DNA from: Prevotella koreensis
Lineage (GTDB): Bacteria > Bacteroidota > Bacteroidia > Bacteroidales > Bacteroidaceae
NCBI RefSeq assembly: GCF_003977605.1
Contig: NZ_RYYU01000001.1
Span: 1,998,539-2,062,538 of the forward strand
Direction of reading: 5' to 3'
Length of the DNA stretch: 64,000 bases
The notes below the pieces were generated by a model. It was given only the letters and a program-made list of their open reading frames with translations, was not told the DNA's origin and made no database searches. The position numbers and the translations under genes are program-made. Shown here piece after piece: positions 33,965 to 42,917 of the stretch. Positions within the stretch are counted from its first letter, which is position 1. Every line of letters starts with the position of its first letter.

Positions 33965-34645
33965 TTAATAACGGAATGTTTTTTCTATTTTTCCGTTGTA
34001 TGTGTTTATGTTTATTGTGATTTCATCGCCCGCTTTCGGTAGTATGGGAAGTCGGTAGGAAGCGATGCTCATGAAAAAGTTGGCACTGTAATATTCGGGT
34101 ACGCCGTTTTGGTTGTGCAGCAATGTGAGGATATAGTGCTTATGACCATCATCGTAGGTTTTCACCTCATCGCACATCATTCCTATTGTCTGTCTATTGT
34201 CGGCATTGTCTTTATGGCCGGTCTTTACTGCCAGTCCAAGGTTAATATATCGTCCTCTACGGCTCATCCACGCACTGCGGAATATTACAGGGTCGGTCTT
34301 TGGTGCTTTCACGACCGACTTGTTTTTTACCGTAGGAGTGGGAACATTTATCAATGAGAGAGCCTCGGTCTCTGTTCCCGGTGTGGTGACATTATGGTAG
34401 AGCAGTGCCCTATATAGCGAGTCGGGTGTCTTCGCCCATTCAGCCGTACGTTTCGGCGACAACACGAGGGAGTCGCCAGAATCGGTCACGGCACAGTATA
34501 ATTTTCCCGAAGCATCGGTGCGAGTCTCTACGAAATCTGCTCGCATCATGCTGTATTTCCCCTCGCCGGGAGTGTAAGTCTCGGAAGTGCAGGCCACGAT
34601 GAGAAGTAAGGCCGTAATGATGAGTGAAAGTTTCGAAGCATTCAT
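33965..34645 (-). CDS. NigD-like lipoprotein
   Basis: A 226-residue protein with a lipoprotein signal (LSLIITALLLIVAC, cysteine at about residue 19). The mature part has a small N-terminal beta-domain (ADFVETRTDASGKLYCAVTD, DSGDSLVLS) and a larger C-terminal domain, the arrangement of Bacteroidetes NigD-like proteins. NigD was first seen in a bacteriocin-linked operon, but most homologues have no known role. It follows the repeat-rich intergenic region and is on the same strand as the acyltransferase gene. Confidence 0.7.
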   Translation of the reverse strand: MNASKLSLIITALLLIVACTSETYTPGEGKYSMMRADFVETRTDASGKLYCAVTDSGDSLVLSPKRTAEWAKTPDSLYRALLYHNVTTPGTETEALSLINVPTPTVKNKSVVKAPKTDPVIFRSAWMSRRGRYINLGLAVKTGHKDNADNRQTIGMMCDEVKTYDDGHKHYILTLLHNQNGVPEYYSANFFMSIASYRLPILPKAGDEITININTYNGKIEKTFRY

Positions 34646-34692
34646 TTTTCTTACGATGATTTTACGAGGTTCTGCGGGAATTCGTTTTGTTG

Positions 34693-35868
34693 TTATTTCG
34701 AGGTGTTCTGTTGTGCGGAAGCCGCGATATGGTTGCGCAGAGGATTGGCATACATTGTCAGTATGCGTTCGCGCAAGAATGCTACATCCTTGCCGGGAAT
34801 ATCAATCTTTGCGATTTGTCCTTGCAGATATTCCTCGAATTGTCGACGTTCGTCAGCGGTATATTTACCTTCCGAGAAGAATGGCGTTGACGTTTCGTCG
34901 AGCATGTCTGCCGCGATGTAGTTTACAGGATATATGCGATAGTTGCGGTGTATCTCGTTGTCGATATGCGCCGCCACGATGTCGAAGAACTCGGTCTTTG
35001 GCGTGTCTGCCGGCAGTTGTTGCAAGAAATCGTCTATGCAGGGAGCGCAGTGGTAGTGTATGTGACCTTTGAATCCCATAATTCCTGTCTGCATGCTCTC
35101 CACATCGGTGTTTTTTCCTTTCTTCCAGTCCGGGTTATCGCGTCGCAGTTGGAATTCGCGTGCCTTAAGGAAGTCGCAAGGGTCAAACTCGTAACTTATC
35201 GTTAGCGGCACGATGTGCAGTTGTCCGAGTCGCTCTGCCGGTGTTCCCGTTCCGCCCATTGCCATCATCTTCAGTATGGCGGGTTGTGTACGGTCGTTGC
35301 TATCCTTTGCCCTTCCCTCGCGTTGCGCTATCCACACGTTGTCGTTCTTTTCATTGATGACATAGTGCATATATTCTGCCATTCGCTTGCTTGCCACGAG
35401 CATCTCTCTCGGTTGCAGCGAACGCTCCACTATGAACGACTTGTTGATGCGCACAATGTCCTTTACCCACGGAAGCGAAAGCAGGTTGTCGCCGATTGCA
35501 ATCTCGCATGTGGTAGTGAATCCGGCATCGACGAGCAGTTTGTCGAGTAGTGCGGAGTCGAGCACGATGTCGCGATGATTGCTCACGAAGGTGTATCGTT
35601 TGCTCACGTCCACAGCCTCCGTATCGAAGTCTATGCCCAGACTTGCCTTGGCAAGGAGCGATTCGAGGAACTTATAACAGAACTCCATTTGGAAGTCAAG
35701 ACTTGTCTTGCATCCCCTCATCTTCTTTTCGAGCATTTCGAAAGGCACTTGCGGGTAAAGCATTGCCATCACAGCGCGAAACTGCTGATTTGCAACCAGT
35801 CGGTCGTAGGCGGCCGGTAGTTCTTCGGGTTCGAACGGACGTATTGCGTCAAAGTCGGATAGTGTCAT
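34693..35868 (-). CDS. PlsC/PlsB-like acyltransferase
   Basis: About 391 residues. The acyltransferase signature reads FVSNHRDIVLDSALL, close to the HX4D box of glycerol-phosphate acyltransferases but with the aspartate one position later. A later WIAQREGRAKDSNDR matches the substrate-phosphate-binding EGxR block. The likely role is acyl transfer to a glycerolipid or related acceptor at the inner membrane. The start MTLSDFDAIRPF at 35868 is preferred to an upstream in-frame start. Confidence 0.75.
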   Translation of the reverse strand: MTLSDFDAIRPFEPEELPAAYDRLVANQQFRAVMAMLYPQVPFEMLEKKMRGCKTSLDFQMEFCYKFLESLLAKASLGIDFDTEAVDVSKRYTFVSNHRDIVLDSALLDKLLVDAGFTTTCEIAIGDNLLSLPWVKDIVRINKSFIVERSLQPREMLVASKRMAEYMHYVINEKNDNVWIAQREGRAKDSNDRTQPAILKMMAMGGTGTPAERLGQLHIVPLTISYEFDPCDFLKAREFQLRRDNPDWKKGKNTDVESMQTGIMGFKGHIHYHCAPCIDDFLQQLPADTPKTEFFDIVAAHIDNEIHRNYRIYPVNYIAADMLDETSTPFFSEGKYTADERRQFEEYLQGQIAKIDIPGKDVAFLRERILTMYANPLRNHIAASAQQNTSK

Positions 35869-35917
35869 GTTGTTTTTATTTAAGTCATTCGGCAGGTTTG
35901 CCTTATGCGTTCCACTT

Positions 35918-36910
35918 CTATTTGAATTGATTCTCCACGATGTCTGTAAGCACATCGGTGATGTTCAGACCTGCTGCACGCACTTGCTGCGGTATGAAAC
36001 TCGTGGAGGTCATTCCCGGTGTGGTGTTCACCTCAAGCATCGAAATTTTCTGGTTCTTATCTATGATATAGTCAATGCGTATAATGCCGTTGCAGTGCAG
36101 TATGTCGTAGATGCTGCTTGTGAGTTTCGCCACCCGCTCTGCCGTTTCCTCCGGTATTCTGGCCGGCGTTATCTCCTGCACCTGTCCGTTGTACTTGGCA
36201 TCATAGTCAAAGAACTCATTCGATGTTACCACCTCTGTTGCCGGTAACACCACGCACTTTTCGCGCGTCTTGTAGCAACCGATTGAGATCTCCGTACCTT
36301 CGAGGTAACTCTCCACCATCACATCATCGCTTACCATGAGTGCTTTGCGAATGGCAGGGGTCAGTTGATCTTTGTTCTTTACCTTGGAAACACCGAACGA
36401 AGAACCGTCGGCCGCAGGCTTCACGAAGCACGGCATGCCTATTTTCTCGTCTATCTCGTCGTCAGATACAAGTTCCTCATAGCCTTTTCTTATGAGCATT
36501 GAGTCGGCAACACTCACTCCATAACTGCGCAGATACTGGTTGAGCACGAACTTATCGAACGTCATGGCCTCAACGAGTACGCCGCTGGTGGAGTATGGCA
36601 GATGTATAAGTTCGAAGTAACCTTGCAGTATTCCGTTCTCTCCGGGTGTTCCGTGTATCGTTATATATGCGTAGTCGAACATTACGAGTTTGCCGTTCTC
36701 TTTGAATGAGAAATCGTTGCGGTCGATTGGCACACGTGTTCCGTCGTTCAGACTAACGTGCCATTCGAGTCCCCGTATGTCAACTATCCATACGTTGTAG
36801 CGTTCTTTGTCGAAGAACGAGTATATTCCCTGTGCAGATCGCATAGAAACGTCGTACTCTGACGAGTCTCCTCCACATACGATGGCAATGTTTCTTTTAA
36901 TATTCTTCAT
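35918..36910 (-). CDS. ddl: D-alanine--D-alanine ligase
   Basis: A 330-residue ATP-grasp enzyme that makes the D-Ala-D-Ala dipeptide of peptidoglycan. It begins NIAIVCGGDSSEYDVS. The ATP-binding region has CFVKPAADGSSFGVSKV, and the magnesium site reads IIRIDYIID ... MLEVNTTPGMT. The start at 36910 is preferred over 36970, which would overlap the preceding pseudouridine synthase gene. Gene order is PASTA protein, rluD-type synthase, ddl, acyltransferase. Confidence 0.94.
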   Translation of the reverse strand: MKNIKRNIAIVCGGDSSEYDVSMRSAQGIYSFFDKERYNVWIVDIRGLEWHVSLNDGTRVPIDRNDFSFKENGKLVMFDYAYITIHGTPGENGILQGYFELIHLPYSTSGVLVEAMTFDKFVLNQYLRSYGVSVADSMLIRKGYEELVSDDEIDEKIGMPCFVKPAADGSSFGVSKVKNKDQLTPAIRKALMVSDDVMVESYLEGTEISIGCYKTREKCVVLPATEVVTSNEFFDYDAKYNGQVQEITPARIPEETAERVAKLTSSIYDILHCNGIIRIDYIIDKNQKISMLEVNTTPGMTSTSFIPQQVRAAGLNITDVLTDIVENQFK

Positions 36911-36942
36911 TTCTATTGCGTTGTTGTTTTTTATGTTCAATG

Positions 36943-38055
36943 CTATTGTTGTCTCAGTCGTTTTCGCCATTTCTCTATCAACTGCTGCATGTCCTCCGGC
37001 AGTTCGCTGTTGAAGTCCATTTGCTCGCCTGTTTCGGGGTGCTTGAAACCCAGCGTTCTTGCATGCAAAGCCTGTCGCGGACAGATAGCAAGACAGTTGC
37101 GAATGTAGGCTTTGTAGGATGCCGTGCGCTCTCCTCTGAGTATCTCGCAGCCGCCGTATCGCTCATCGCCGAACAGCGGATGCCCGATGTGTTTCATGTG
37201 AGCGCGTATCTGGTGGGTTCTTCCTGTCTCAAGGATACATTCCACCAATGTCGTGTAGCCATACCTCTCAATCACCTTATAGTGAGTCACGGCATGCTTT
37301 CCGATTCCCGAATCTTCGGGGAATACGTCCATTCGGAGACGGTCTTTGGCATCGCGCCCGATGTTTCCGGTTATCGTTCCCTCGTCTTCAACCAAGTTTC
37401 CCCATGCCAGAGCGGTGTATGAGCGGTGGGTAGTCTTGTTGAAGAACTGTGCTCCGAGTGTGCTTTTTGCTTCCGGTGTCTTAGCCACCACGAGCAGTCC
37501 GCTGGTATCTTTGTCTATTCGGTGTACCAATCCCACTTCCGGGTCGTTAGGGTCGTATGTGGACAATCCGCGCAAGTGCCATGCCACTGCATTGACAAGT
37601 GTGCCGTGATAGTTCCCGCATCCCGGATGCACCACCATTCCCGCCGGTTTGTTTATCACCATAAGTTGGTCGTCTTCATATACAACCTCAAGCGGAATGT
37701 CCTCTGCTTCGATGGTGTCATCGTGTCGTGGTCGGTTCAGCATGAGTGTTACGACATCGCCCGGGCGCACCTTGTAGTTGCTCTTTACGGGCTTTCCGTT
37801 TACATGGATGAAGCCTGCGTCGGCGGCCTTTTGTATGCGGTTGCGACTGCTGTGCGCCATTCTCTCGGTTAGAAACTTGTCTATGCGCACTGCTATCTGT
37901 CCCGCATCGGCTACCAGACGGAAATGTTCGTAGAGCGTGCCGTTCTGTTCTTCGTCAGCAAGTTCCTGTCCCTCGTCAAGCATCTCCAAGTCGTCTTCCA
38001 TGTCGTATGACTGAAAGTCGGCTGCCGGTATTGTCTCGTCGAAATCTCTACTCAT
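36943..38055 (-). CDS. rluD: RluA/RluD-family 23S rRNA pseudouridine synthase
   Basis: A 370-residue enzyme with an N-terminal S4 RNA-binding domain (RIDKFLTERMAHSSRNRIQKA, split as IDKFL...RNRIQKA) and a catalytic domain with VHRIDKDTSGLLVVAKT containing the nucleophilic aspartate. It isomerises uridine to pseudouridine in large-subunit rRNA. The start MSRDFDETI at 38055 overlaps the PASTA gene by 8 bases, which implies coupling. RluD rather than RluC is inferred from domain order. Confidence 0.88.
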   Translation of the reverse strand: MSRDFDETIPAADFQSYDMEDDLEMLDEGQELADEEQNGTLYEHFRLVADAGQIAVRIDKFLTERMAHSSRNRIQKAADAGFIHVNGKPVKSNYKVRPGDVVTLMLNRPRHDDTIEAEDIPLEVVYEDDQLMVINKPAGMVVHPGCGNYHGTLVNAVAWHLRGLSTYDPNDPEVGLVHRIDKDTSGLLVVAKTPEAKSTLGAQFFNKTTHRSYTALAWGNLVEDEGTITGNIGRDAKDRLRMDVFPEDSGIGKHAVTHYKVIERYGYTTLVECILETGRTHQIRAHMKHIGHPLFGDERYGGCEILRGERTASYKAYIRNCLAICPRQALHARTLGFKHPETGEQMDFNSELPEDMQQLIEKWRKRLRQQ

Positions 38056-38791
38056 CGGGCACGTAAATCTCTTTGAAATCATCTGTACCTCCTGACGAGG
38101 TCTGCAATCCGGCATTGCTTGATCCGGAACCGTTTCCGTGGTCTATTTCGCCATTGTTTAAGTATGACGAATCGCGCGAGTCGGAGTCGTCGTAATATCT
38201 GTAATATGAGTCATCGTAAACTACGGAGTCGTTAGTATCGCGCATTCCGTCGCCCACCTGTATTATCAGAATATCGTCAACCGAGACCTTTTGGCCGTTG
38301 GTCAGGCTCTTGCCTTTGCACAGCACGCCATAAACCCAGTCGCGTTCGCCATGCACATACATCGGTTCGCCAACCTTGAATCCCATTGAAATCAACTTCG
38401 TTCTTGCCGAACGGTAGGAACTGTTGTCGATTATGTCGGGAAGGGTGAGCCTTGGTGTGTCTGAATTTATCACGAGATAAATCACGTGTCCCGACTTTAC
38501 TATCGTTCCTGCTGCCGGTGTTTGCTCGAGAATACAGTCCGGTGGCAGGCTTTTAACGTAGCCCGTGTCGCTGACAACGACTTCCAGTCCGGCTTTCTCA
38601 AGTATGTGTTCGGCATCGGCAAACGACTTGCGTTTCACGTCAGGGATAGCGATTTTCTCGCCATGATGTGTGTAAAGGTCGAGCCCGAAACGCACACCGA
38701 TAGCAATGACAGCCCCCACGGCAATCATTGCGAATATGTTTCCCCAAAGGTAGAAACTGAATATCTTCTTGAAAAATGTTGATACCTCCAT
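38048..38791 (-). CDS. PASTA-domain membrane protein
   Basis: About 247 residues. One N-terminal membrane helix (GNIFAMIAVGAVIAIGV) is followed by three PASTA-like units outside (IAIPDVKRKSFADAEHILEK, CILEQTPAAGTIVKSG, LTLPDIIDNSSYRSA). The serine/asparagine/aspartate-rich tail (SGSSNAGLQTSSGG) is disordered. PASTA domains bind peptidoglycan fragments; here there is no kinase domain. The start at 38791 follows a good -7 box. Confidence 0.85.
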   Translation of the reverse strand: MEVSTFFKKIFSFYLWGNIFAMIAVGAVIAIGVRFGLDLYTHHGEKIAIPDVKRKSFADAEHILEKAGLEVVVSDTGYVKSLPPDCILEQTPAAGTIVKSGHVIYLVINSDTPRLTLPDIIDNSSYRSARTKLISMGFKVGEPMYVHGERDWVYGVLCKGKSLTNGQKVSVDDILIIQVGDGMRDTNDSVVYDDSYYRYYDDSDSRDSSYLNNGEIDHGNGSGSSNAGLQTSSGGTDDFKEIYVPDE

Positions 38792-38810
38792 TATGAATAC
38801 ATTTCGAGAG

Positions 38811-38818
38811 CAAAGGTA
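38811..38818 (-). promoter_or_regulatory. -7 box for the PASTA/rluD/ddl genes
   Basis: Reads TACCTTTG on the minus strand, 20 bases before the ATG. Confidence 0.6.
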
Positions 38819-38848
38819 AAAAATAAAGATGAGAACTGCAAATAATTC

Positions 38849-38896
38849 AAAAAAAAAACAGGAAGGTGTAGCATTAAAATGCTTACATCTCCCTGC
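38849..38896 (-). terminator. rpmH terminator
   Basis: On the minus strand AGCAGGGAGATGTAAGCAT pairs with ATGCTACACCTTCCTGTT, with a few mismatches, before a run of Ts. Confidence 0.8.
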
Positions 38897-38925
38897 TTTT
38901 GACTTCAAATAAAAGTCAGAACGGC

Positions 38926-39081
38926 TTATTTGCCGTGGTGCTCGTCTGACACCGTGAGTTTCTTACGACCCTTAGCGCGGCGAGAAGCCAGCACGCGGCG
39001 ACCGTTTTTTGTTGCCATACGCTCGCGGAAGCCGTGCTTGTTCACTCTTCTTCTGTTGTGAGGCTGAAATGTTCTTTTCAT
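38926..39081 (-). CDS. rpmH: 50S ribosomal protein L34
   Basis: A 51-residue, very basic ribosomal protein: [20 protein letters not shown] is the invariant L34 opening, then [14 protein letters not shown]. The correct start is 39081; the frame extends upstream only by chance. Single gene, divergent from efp, with its own promoter and terminator. Confidence 0.97.
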   Translation of the reverse strand: MKRTFQPHNRRRVNKHGFRERMATKNGRRVLASRRAKGRKKLTVSDEHHGK

Positions 39082-39134
39082 GTTCTTTATATATTTATTG
39101 TTATTATTTCTTGCTAAATGCCCATTTGAGTGTG

Positions 39135-39142
39135 CAAAATTA
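39135..39142 (-). promoter_or_regulatory. rpmH -7 box
   Basis: Reads TAATTTTG on the minus strand, 54 bases before the rpmH start. Confidence 0.6.
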
Positions 39143-39216
39143 CGCATTTCTTTTTAATTACCAAAGAAATAAACGAAATTTAGTGGCAAGTTATATGTTT
39201 TTTTCTAATTTTTCCG

Positions 39217-39224
39217 TAACTTTG
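39217..39224 (+). promoter_or_regulatory. efp -7 box
   Basis: TAACTTTG, 38 bases upstream of the efp ATG. Confidence 0.6.
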
Positions 39225-39261
39225 CATCGCGAAATAAGAAATAATACATTATTAGATAGTT

Positions 39262-39828
39262 ATGATTAACTCACAAGACATTAAAAAAGGAACTGCCATC
39301 CGTATGGACGGAGGCATCTGGGTATGTATTGAGTTCCAGCACCGCAAGCCGGGCAAAGGGAACACCGTGATGAACACCAAACTTAAGAACGTTACCGACG
39401 GCCGAGTGCTCGACCGTACGTTTCAGGTTGGAATGAAACTTGAAGATGTGCGCATAGAGCGTCGTCCGTACCAGTATCTTTATAAAGAGGGAGAGGACTA
39501 TATCTTCATGAATCAGGAGACTTACGAGCAGGTGCCAATCGCCCGCGACCTTGTTACCGGTGTTGACTTCATGAAAGAGAGCGACGTGGTTGAGGTTGTG
39601 TCAGACGCTGACACCGAGACAATCCTCTTCGCCGAGATGCCGATAAAGACCAATCTGCGCATCACTCATTCTGAACCGGGAGTGAAAGGCGACACCGCAA
39701 CAAACGCAACGAAGCCGGCAACTCTTGAGACCGGTGTGGAAATACGCGTGCCGCTCTTCATCAATGAGGGCGACCTCGTGCAGATAGACACTCGCGACGG
39801 CTCTTATCTGAACCGCGTGAAGGAGTAA
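39262..39828 (+). CDS. efp: Elongation factor P
   Basis: A 188-residue, three-domain tRNA-shaped factor that relieves ribosome stalling at proline stretches. The domain I loop reads EFQHRKPGKGNT, where the modified lysine of E. coli EF-P would be expected in the GKG turn. The C-terminal GDLVQIDTRDGSYLNRVKE is family-typical. Divergent from rpmH. Confidence 0.96.
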   Translation: MINSQDIKKGTAIRMDGGIWVCIEFQHRKPGKGNTVMNTKLKNVTDGRVLDRTFQVGMKLEDVRIERRPYQYLYKEGEDYIFMNQETYEQVPIARDLVTGVDFMKESDVVEVVSDADTETILFAEMPIKTNLRITHSEPGVKGDTATNATKPATLETGVEIRVPLFINEGDLVQIDTRDGSYLNRVKE

Positions 39829-39847
39829 GAGACAGTCAGCATAAGCC

Positions 39848-39939
39848 CACCCTCAACCCCTCCCGGAGCGGTGGGGCATGGTCAGTCAAAGAACAAATGC
39901 TGGCTCTGCCCTGCGCTTTTCAGGAAAGGGTTGAGGGTG
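39848..39939 (+). terminator. Inverted repeat after efp, possible terminator
   Basis: CACCCTCAACCC (39848-39859) pairs exactly with GGGTTGAGGGTG (39928-39939) across a 68-base loop that contains a further small stem (CTCCCGGAG). TTTCATT follows. The loop is long for a terminator, so it may instead be a repeat element. Confidence 0.45.
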
Positions 39940-39956
39940 TTTCATTATATATACCT

Positions 39957-41000
39957 ATGAAATACTCATTTGTCATACCGGTGTTCAACCGCCCCGACGA
40001 GGTGGAAGAACTGTTGGAGAGCCTCACGAAGCAGCGGGAGAAAGATTTTGAAGTGCTGATAGTAGAGGATGGGAGCAGTGTGCCGTGCGAGGAGGTGTGC
40101 AGAAAATACGACGGCAGACTCGACCTGCACTATTTCAACAAACCCAACAGCGGTCCCGGACAGAGCCGTAACTACGGTGCAGAACGCGCTCGAGGCGAAT
40201 ATCTTATAATATTGGATAGCGATGTGGTGGTGCCGGAGAGATACCTTGAAGAGGTTGGGAAGGAACTCGAAAGCCGACCGGCCGATGCCTTCGGAGGTCC
40301 CGATGCTGCTCACGACTCGTTCACACCGACGCAGAAAGCAATTTCCTACTCAATGACATCGTTCTTTACCACGGGTGGCATACGTGGCGGAAAGAAGAAG
40401 TTAGACAAGTTCTACCCGCGCTCGTTCAACATGGGCGTGAGGCGCACCGAGTATCTGAAATTGGGAGGATTCTCAAAAATGCGCTTCGGCGAGGACATCG
40501 ATTTCTCGATAAGGATATTCAAGGCAGGACTGCGTTGCCGACTTTTCCCGGATGCATGGGTGTGGCATAAGAGGCGCACCGACCTCAAAAAGTTCTTTCG
40601 GCAGGTATATAACAGTGGTATAGCGCGAATAAACCTGTATAAGAAATATCCTGAGTCGCTCAAGATGGTGCATCTGTTGCCGATGGTGTTCACCGTGGGC
40701 GTAATCTCGCTCGTGCTCGTTTCTGCTTTCGGCAGGGCAATGATATATTACGATGTGGACAGATGGCATACATGGTATTGGGTGACATTGCTGCCGTGGT
40801 TGCCTATTCTGCTCTACTGTCTGATTATACTTATAGACTCCACAGTGAAGAATCGCTCGCTGCGTGTGGGACTGATTTCGGTGCCTGCGGCATTTACCCA
40901 ACTCATGGGCTACGGCTTCGGGTTCATTGAGTCGTGGTGGAAACGCTGTGTGTTGAAGAAAGACGAGTTCCGGGCCTTTGAGAAAACGTTCTATAAATAA
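39957..41000 (+). CDS. Family 2 glycosyltransferase
   Basis: A 347-residue membrane-anchored glycosyltransferase. The GT-A fold begins YSFVIPVFNRPDEVEELLES, with VEDGS, the metal-binding ILDSDVVVPE, and FGEDIDFSIRI as the ED acceptor motif. Two or three membrane helices follow near the C-terminus. It probably transfers a sugar to a lipid or polysaccharide; the donor and acceptor are unknown. 6 bases before radC. Confidence 0.88.
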   Translation: MKYSFVIPVFNRPDEVEELLESLTKQREKDFEVLIVEDGSSVPCEEVCRKYDGRLDLHYFNKPNSGPGQSRNYGAERARGEYLIILDSDVVVPERYLEEVGKELESRPADAFGGPDAAHDSFTPTQKAISYSMTSFFTTGGIRGGKKKLDKFYPRSFNMGVRRTEYLKLGGFSKMRFGEDIDFSIRIFKAGLRCRLFPDAWVWHKRRTDLKKFFRQVYNSGIARINLYKKYPESLKMVHLLPMVFTVGVISLVLVSAFGRAMIYYDVDRWHTWYWVTLLPWLPILLYCLIILIDSTVKNRSLRVGLISVPAAFTQLMGYGFGFIESWWKRCVLKKDEFRAFEKTFYK

Positions 41001-41006
41001 ACAGCA

Positions 41007-41708
41007 ATGGGAAACGAGAAGGTAGCACGCCTTTCAATAAACAACTGGTCGGAAGAGGATCGCCCGCGAGAGAAACTTGCCGCGATGGGAGCGCAGTCGC
41101 TGACGAATGCCGAACTGCTTGCAATCCTTATAGGCAGTGGAAACACCGAGGAGAGTGCCGTTGACTTGATGAAAAAGATTCTTGTCGATTGTGACAACCG
41201 ACTGAATGTTCTCGGCAAGATGAGCATCGAAGAACTGAAGGCATATAAAGGTATCGGCGAGGCGAAAGCAATTTCTATTCTCGCTGCCTGCGAACTGGGG
41301 AAAAGAAGACAGAGTGAGGCGGTGGCAGAGCGCAAAGATATGGGGTCGGCTACCGAAATTTATAACCTCATGCGACCCAAAATGGCTGACCTTGACGTGG
41401 AAGAGGCATGGGTGATACTGCTCAATCAGAACTGCAAACTGATAAAAGCCGAGAGACTTTCGCGAGGTGGAATAACCGAAACGGCGGTTGATGTGAGGCT
41501 GCTTGTGAAGACTGCGATACTCAACAACGCAACGGTGGTGGCTCTTGTCCACAATCACCCCAGCAATAACGCCCACCCCGGACGAGATGATGACAGACTG
41601 ACGGAACGCACGCAGAAGGCATGTGAACTGATGAGGCTATACTTTCTCGACCATATCATAGTTACCGACAGCACCTATTACAGTTACAGAGAGCAGGGAA
41701 GACTATAA
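41007..41708 (+). CDS. radC: RadC-family JAB1/MPN protein
   Basis: 233 residues. An N-terminal helix-hairpin-helix part (LTNAELLAILIGSG, YKGIGEAKA) is followed by a JAMM metalloprotease-like domain with HNHPSNNAHPGRDDD, which has the zinc-binding histidines and aspartate. Although named after a repair gene, the biochemical role remains uncertain. It is probably transcribed with the preceding glycosyltransferase. Confidence 0.92.
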   Translation: MGNEKVARLSINNWSEEDRPREKLAAMGAQSLTNAELLAILIGSGNTEESAVDLMKKILVDCDNRLNVLGKMSIEELKAYKGIGEAKAISILAACELGKRRQSEAVAERKDMGSATEIYNLMRPKMADLDVEEAWVILLNQNCKLIKAERLSRGGITETAVDVRLLVKTAILNNATVVALVHNHPSNNAHPGRDDDRLTERTQKACELMRLYFLDHIIVTDSTYYSYREQGRL

Positions 41709-41751
41709 GAACAAAATGCCGTATTTATTTTGAAATGCCGCCATTTTGCAT

Positions 41752-41759
41752 TATCTTTG
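41752..41759 (+). promoter_or_regulatory. -7 box for the SufT-like gene
   Basis: TATCTTTG, 25 bases before the ATG at 41784. This supports that start over an upstream in-frame ATG at 41730. Confidence 0.6.
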
Positions 41760-41783
41760 CAGACAGACAAACATCTACAAGGA

Positions 41784-42104
41784 ATGACACAGGAAGAAAA
41801 AACAATTATAGAGGAGCGCATCGTGGATGTGCTGAAGACCGTATATGACCCGGAGATACCCGTAAACATATACGACTTGGGAATGATATACAAGATTGAC
41901 GTTAAAGACAGCAGTACGATTGACGTGGATATGACTTTCACTGCACCCAACTGCCCTGCCGCAGACTTTATACTTGAAGACGTGAGGACGAAATTAGAGA
42001 GCGTGGAAGGGATAAAGACGGCCAACGTGAATCTCGTTTTCGAGCCGGCATGGGATCAGAGTATGCTCAGCGAGGAGGCAAGGCTCGAACTCGGACTTGA
42101 CTGA
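41784..42104 (+). CDS. MIP18/DUF59 family Fe-S assembly factor (SufT-like)
   Basis: A 106-residue protein with the DUF59 signature VYDPEIPVNIYDLGMIYKI and the conserved TAPNCPAAD loop holding a reactive cysteine. Homologues help insert iron-sulfur clusters into target proteins. The stop overlaps the next start by one base (TGATG), so translation is coupled with the phosphoesterase gene. Confidence 0.88.
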   Translation: MTQEEKTIIEERIVDVLKTVYDPEIPVNIYDLGMIYKIDVKDSSTIDVDMTFTAPNCPAADFILEDVRTKLESVEGIKTANVNLVFEPAWDQSMLSEEARLELGLD

Positions 42105-42877
42105 TGACAATGAGGAATAACATATATATACTTAGCGATGCGCATCTCGGTTCGTGGGCAATCGAACACGGAAGAACGCAGGAGAGACGACTGACGCGTT
42201 TCCTTGACGAAATAAAGCACAAGGCGGCGGCGGTCTATCTGCTCGGCGACATGTTCGATTTCTGGTACGAATGGAAATACTGTGTGCCGAAAGGATATAC
42301 CCGATTTCTCGGCAAACTGTCCGAACTAACCGATATGGGTGTCGAGGTTCACTATTTCATAGGCAATCATGACATCTGGATGTACGGTTATCTGGAAGAG
42401 GAGTGTGGCGTGATACTGCACCGTAAACCGGAGACAGTGGAACTTCATAACAAGGTTTTCTATTTCGCGCATGGCGATGGACTGGGCGACCCTGACAAGA
42501 AATTCAAGATTATACGTAAGTTGTTCCATAACAGTCTGTGCCAACGCATGTTCTCAATGGTACATCCGAGGTGGTCTATGTGGTTCGGGCAGGCTTGGGC
42601 AAAGCACTCGCGAATGAAGCGAGGTAACGAGAAAGAACCGCCATATATGGGTGAAGACAAAGAATATCTGGTGCGTTTTACTAAACAGTACATGAAGACA
42701 CACCCCAATGTGGATTACTTTATATACGGTCATCGACATATAGAACTTGACCTGATGTTAAGCCACAATACGCGAATGATGATTATTGGCGACTGGGTTT
42801 GGCAGTTCACATACGCCGTGTTCGACGGCGAACATCTCTTCCTCGAGGAATATGAGGAAGGTGAAAGCAAAATGTAA
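42104..42877 (+). CDS. lpxH: UDP-2,3-diacylglucosamine diphosphatase-like phosphoesterase
   Basis: A 257-residue calcineurin-like enzyme with the metal motifs SDAHLGSW, LGDMFDFWYEWK, GNHDIWM, HGDGLGDPD and GHRH. This set fits LpxH, which removes UMP from UDP-diacylglucosamine in lipid A synthesis at the inner face of the membrane. An alternative start two codons later (MRNNIY) is possible. Followed by a strong bidirectional terminator. Confidence 0.85.
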   Translation: MTMRNNIYILSDAHLGSWAIEHGRTQERRLTRFLDEIKHKAAAVYLLGDMFDFWYEWKYCVPKGYTRFLGKLSELTDMGVEVHYFIGNHDIWMYGYLEEECGVILHRKPETVELHNKVFYFAHGDGLGDPDKKFKIIRKLFHNSLCQRMFSMVHPRWSMWFGQAWAKHSRMKRGNEKEPPYMGEDKEYLVRFTKQYMKTHPNVDYFIYGHRHIELDLMLSHNTRMMIIGDWVWQFTYAVFDGEHLFLEEYEEGESKM

Positions 42878-42910
42878 GGCATGCGGTAGGCATGCCTTAC
42901 ATTCTTTTTA
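42871..42910. terminator. Bidirectional terminator between lpxH and ackA
   Basis: An exact 14-bp stem AATGTAAGGCATGC (42871-42884) with GCATGCCTTACATT (42890-42903), then CTTTTT. Confidence 0.9.
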
Positions 42911-42917
42911 GTTCCTT

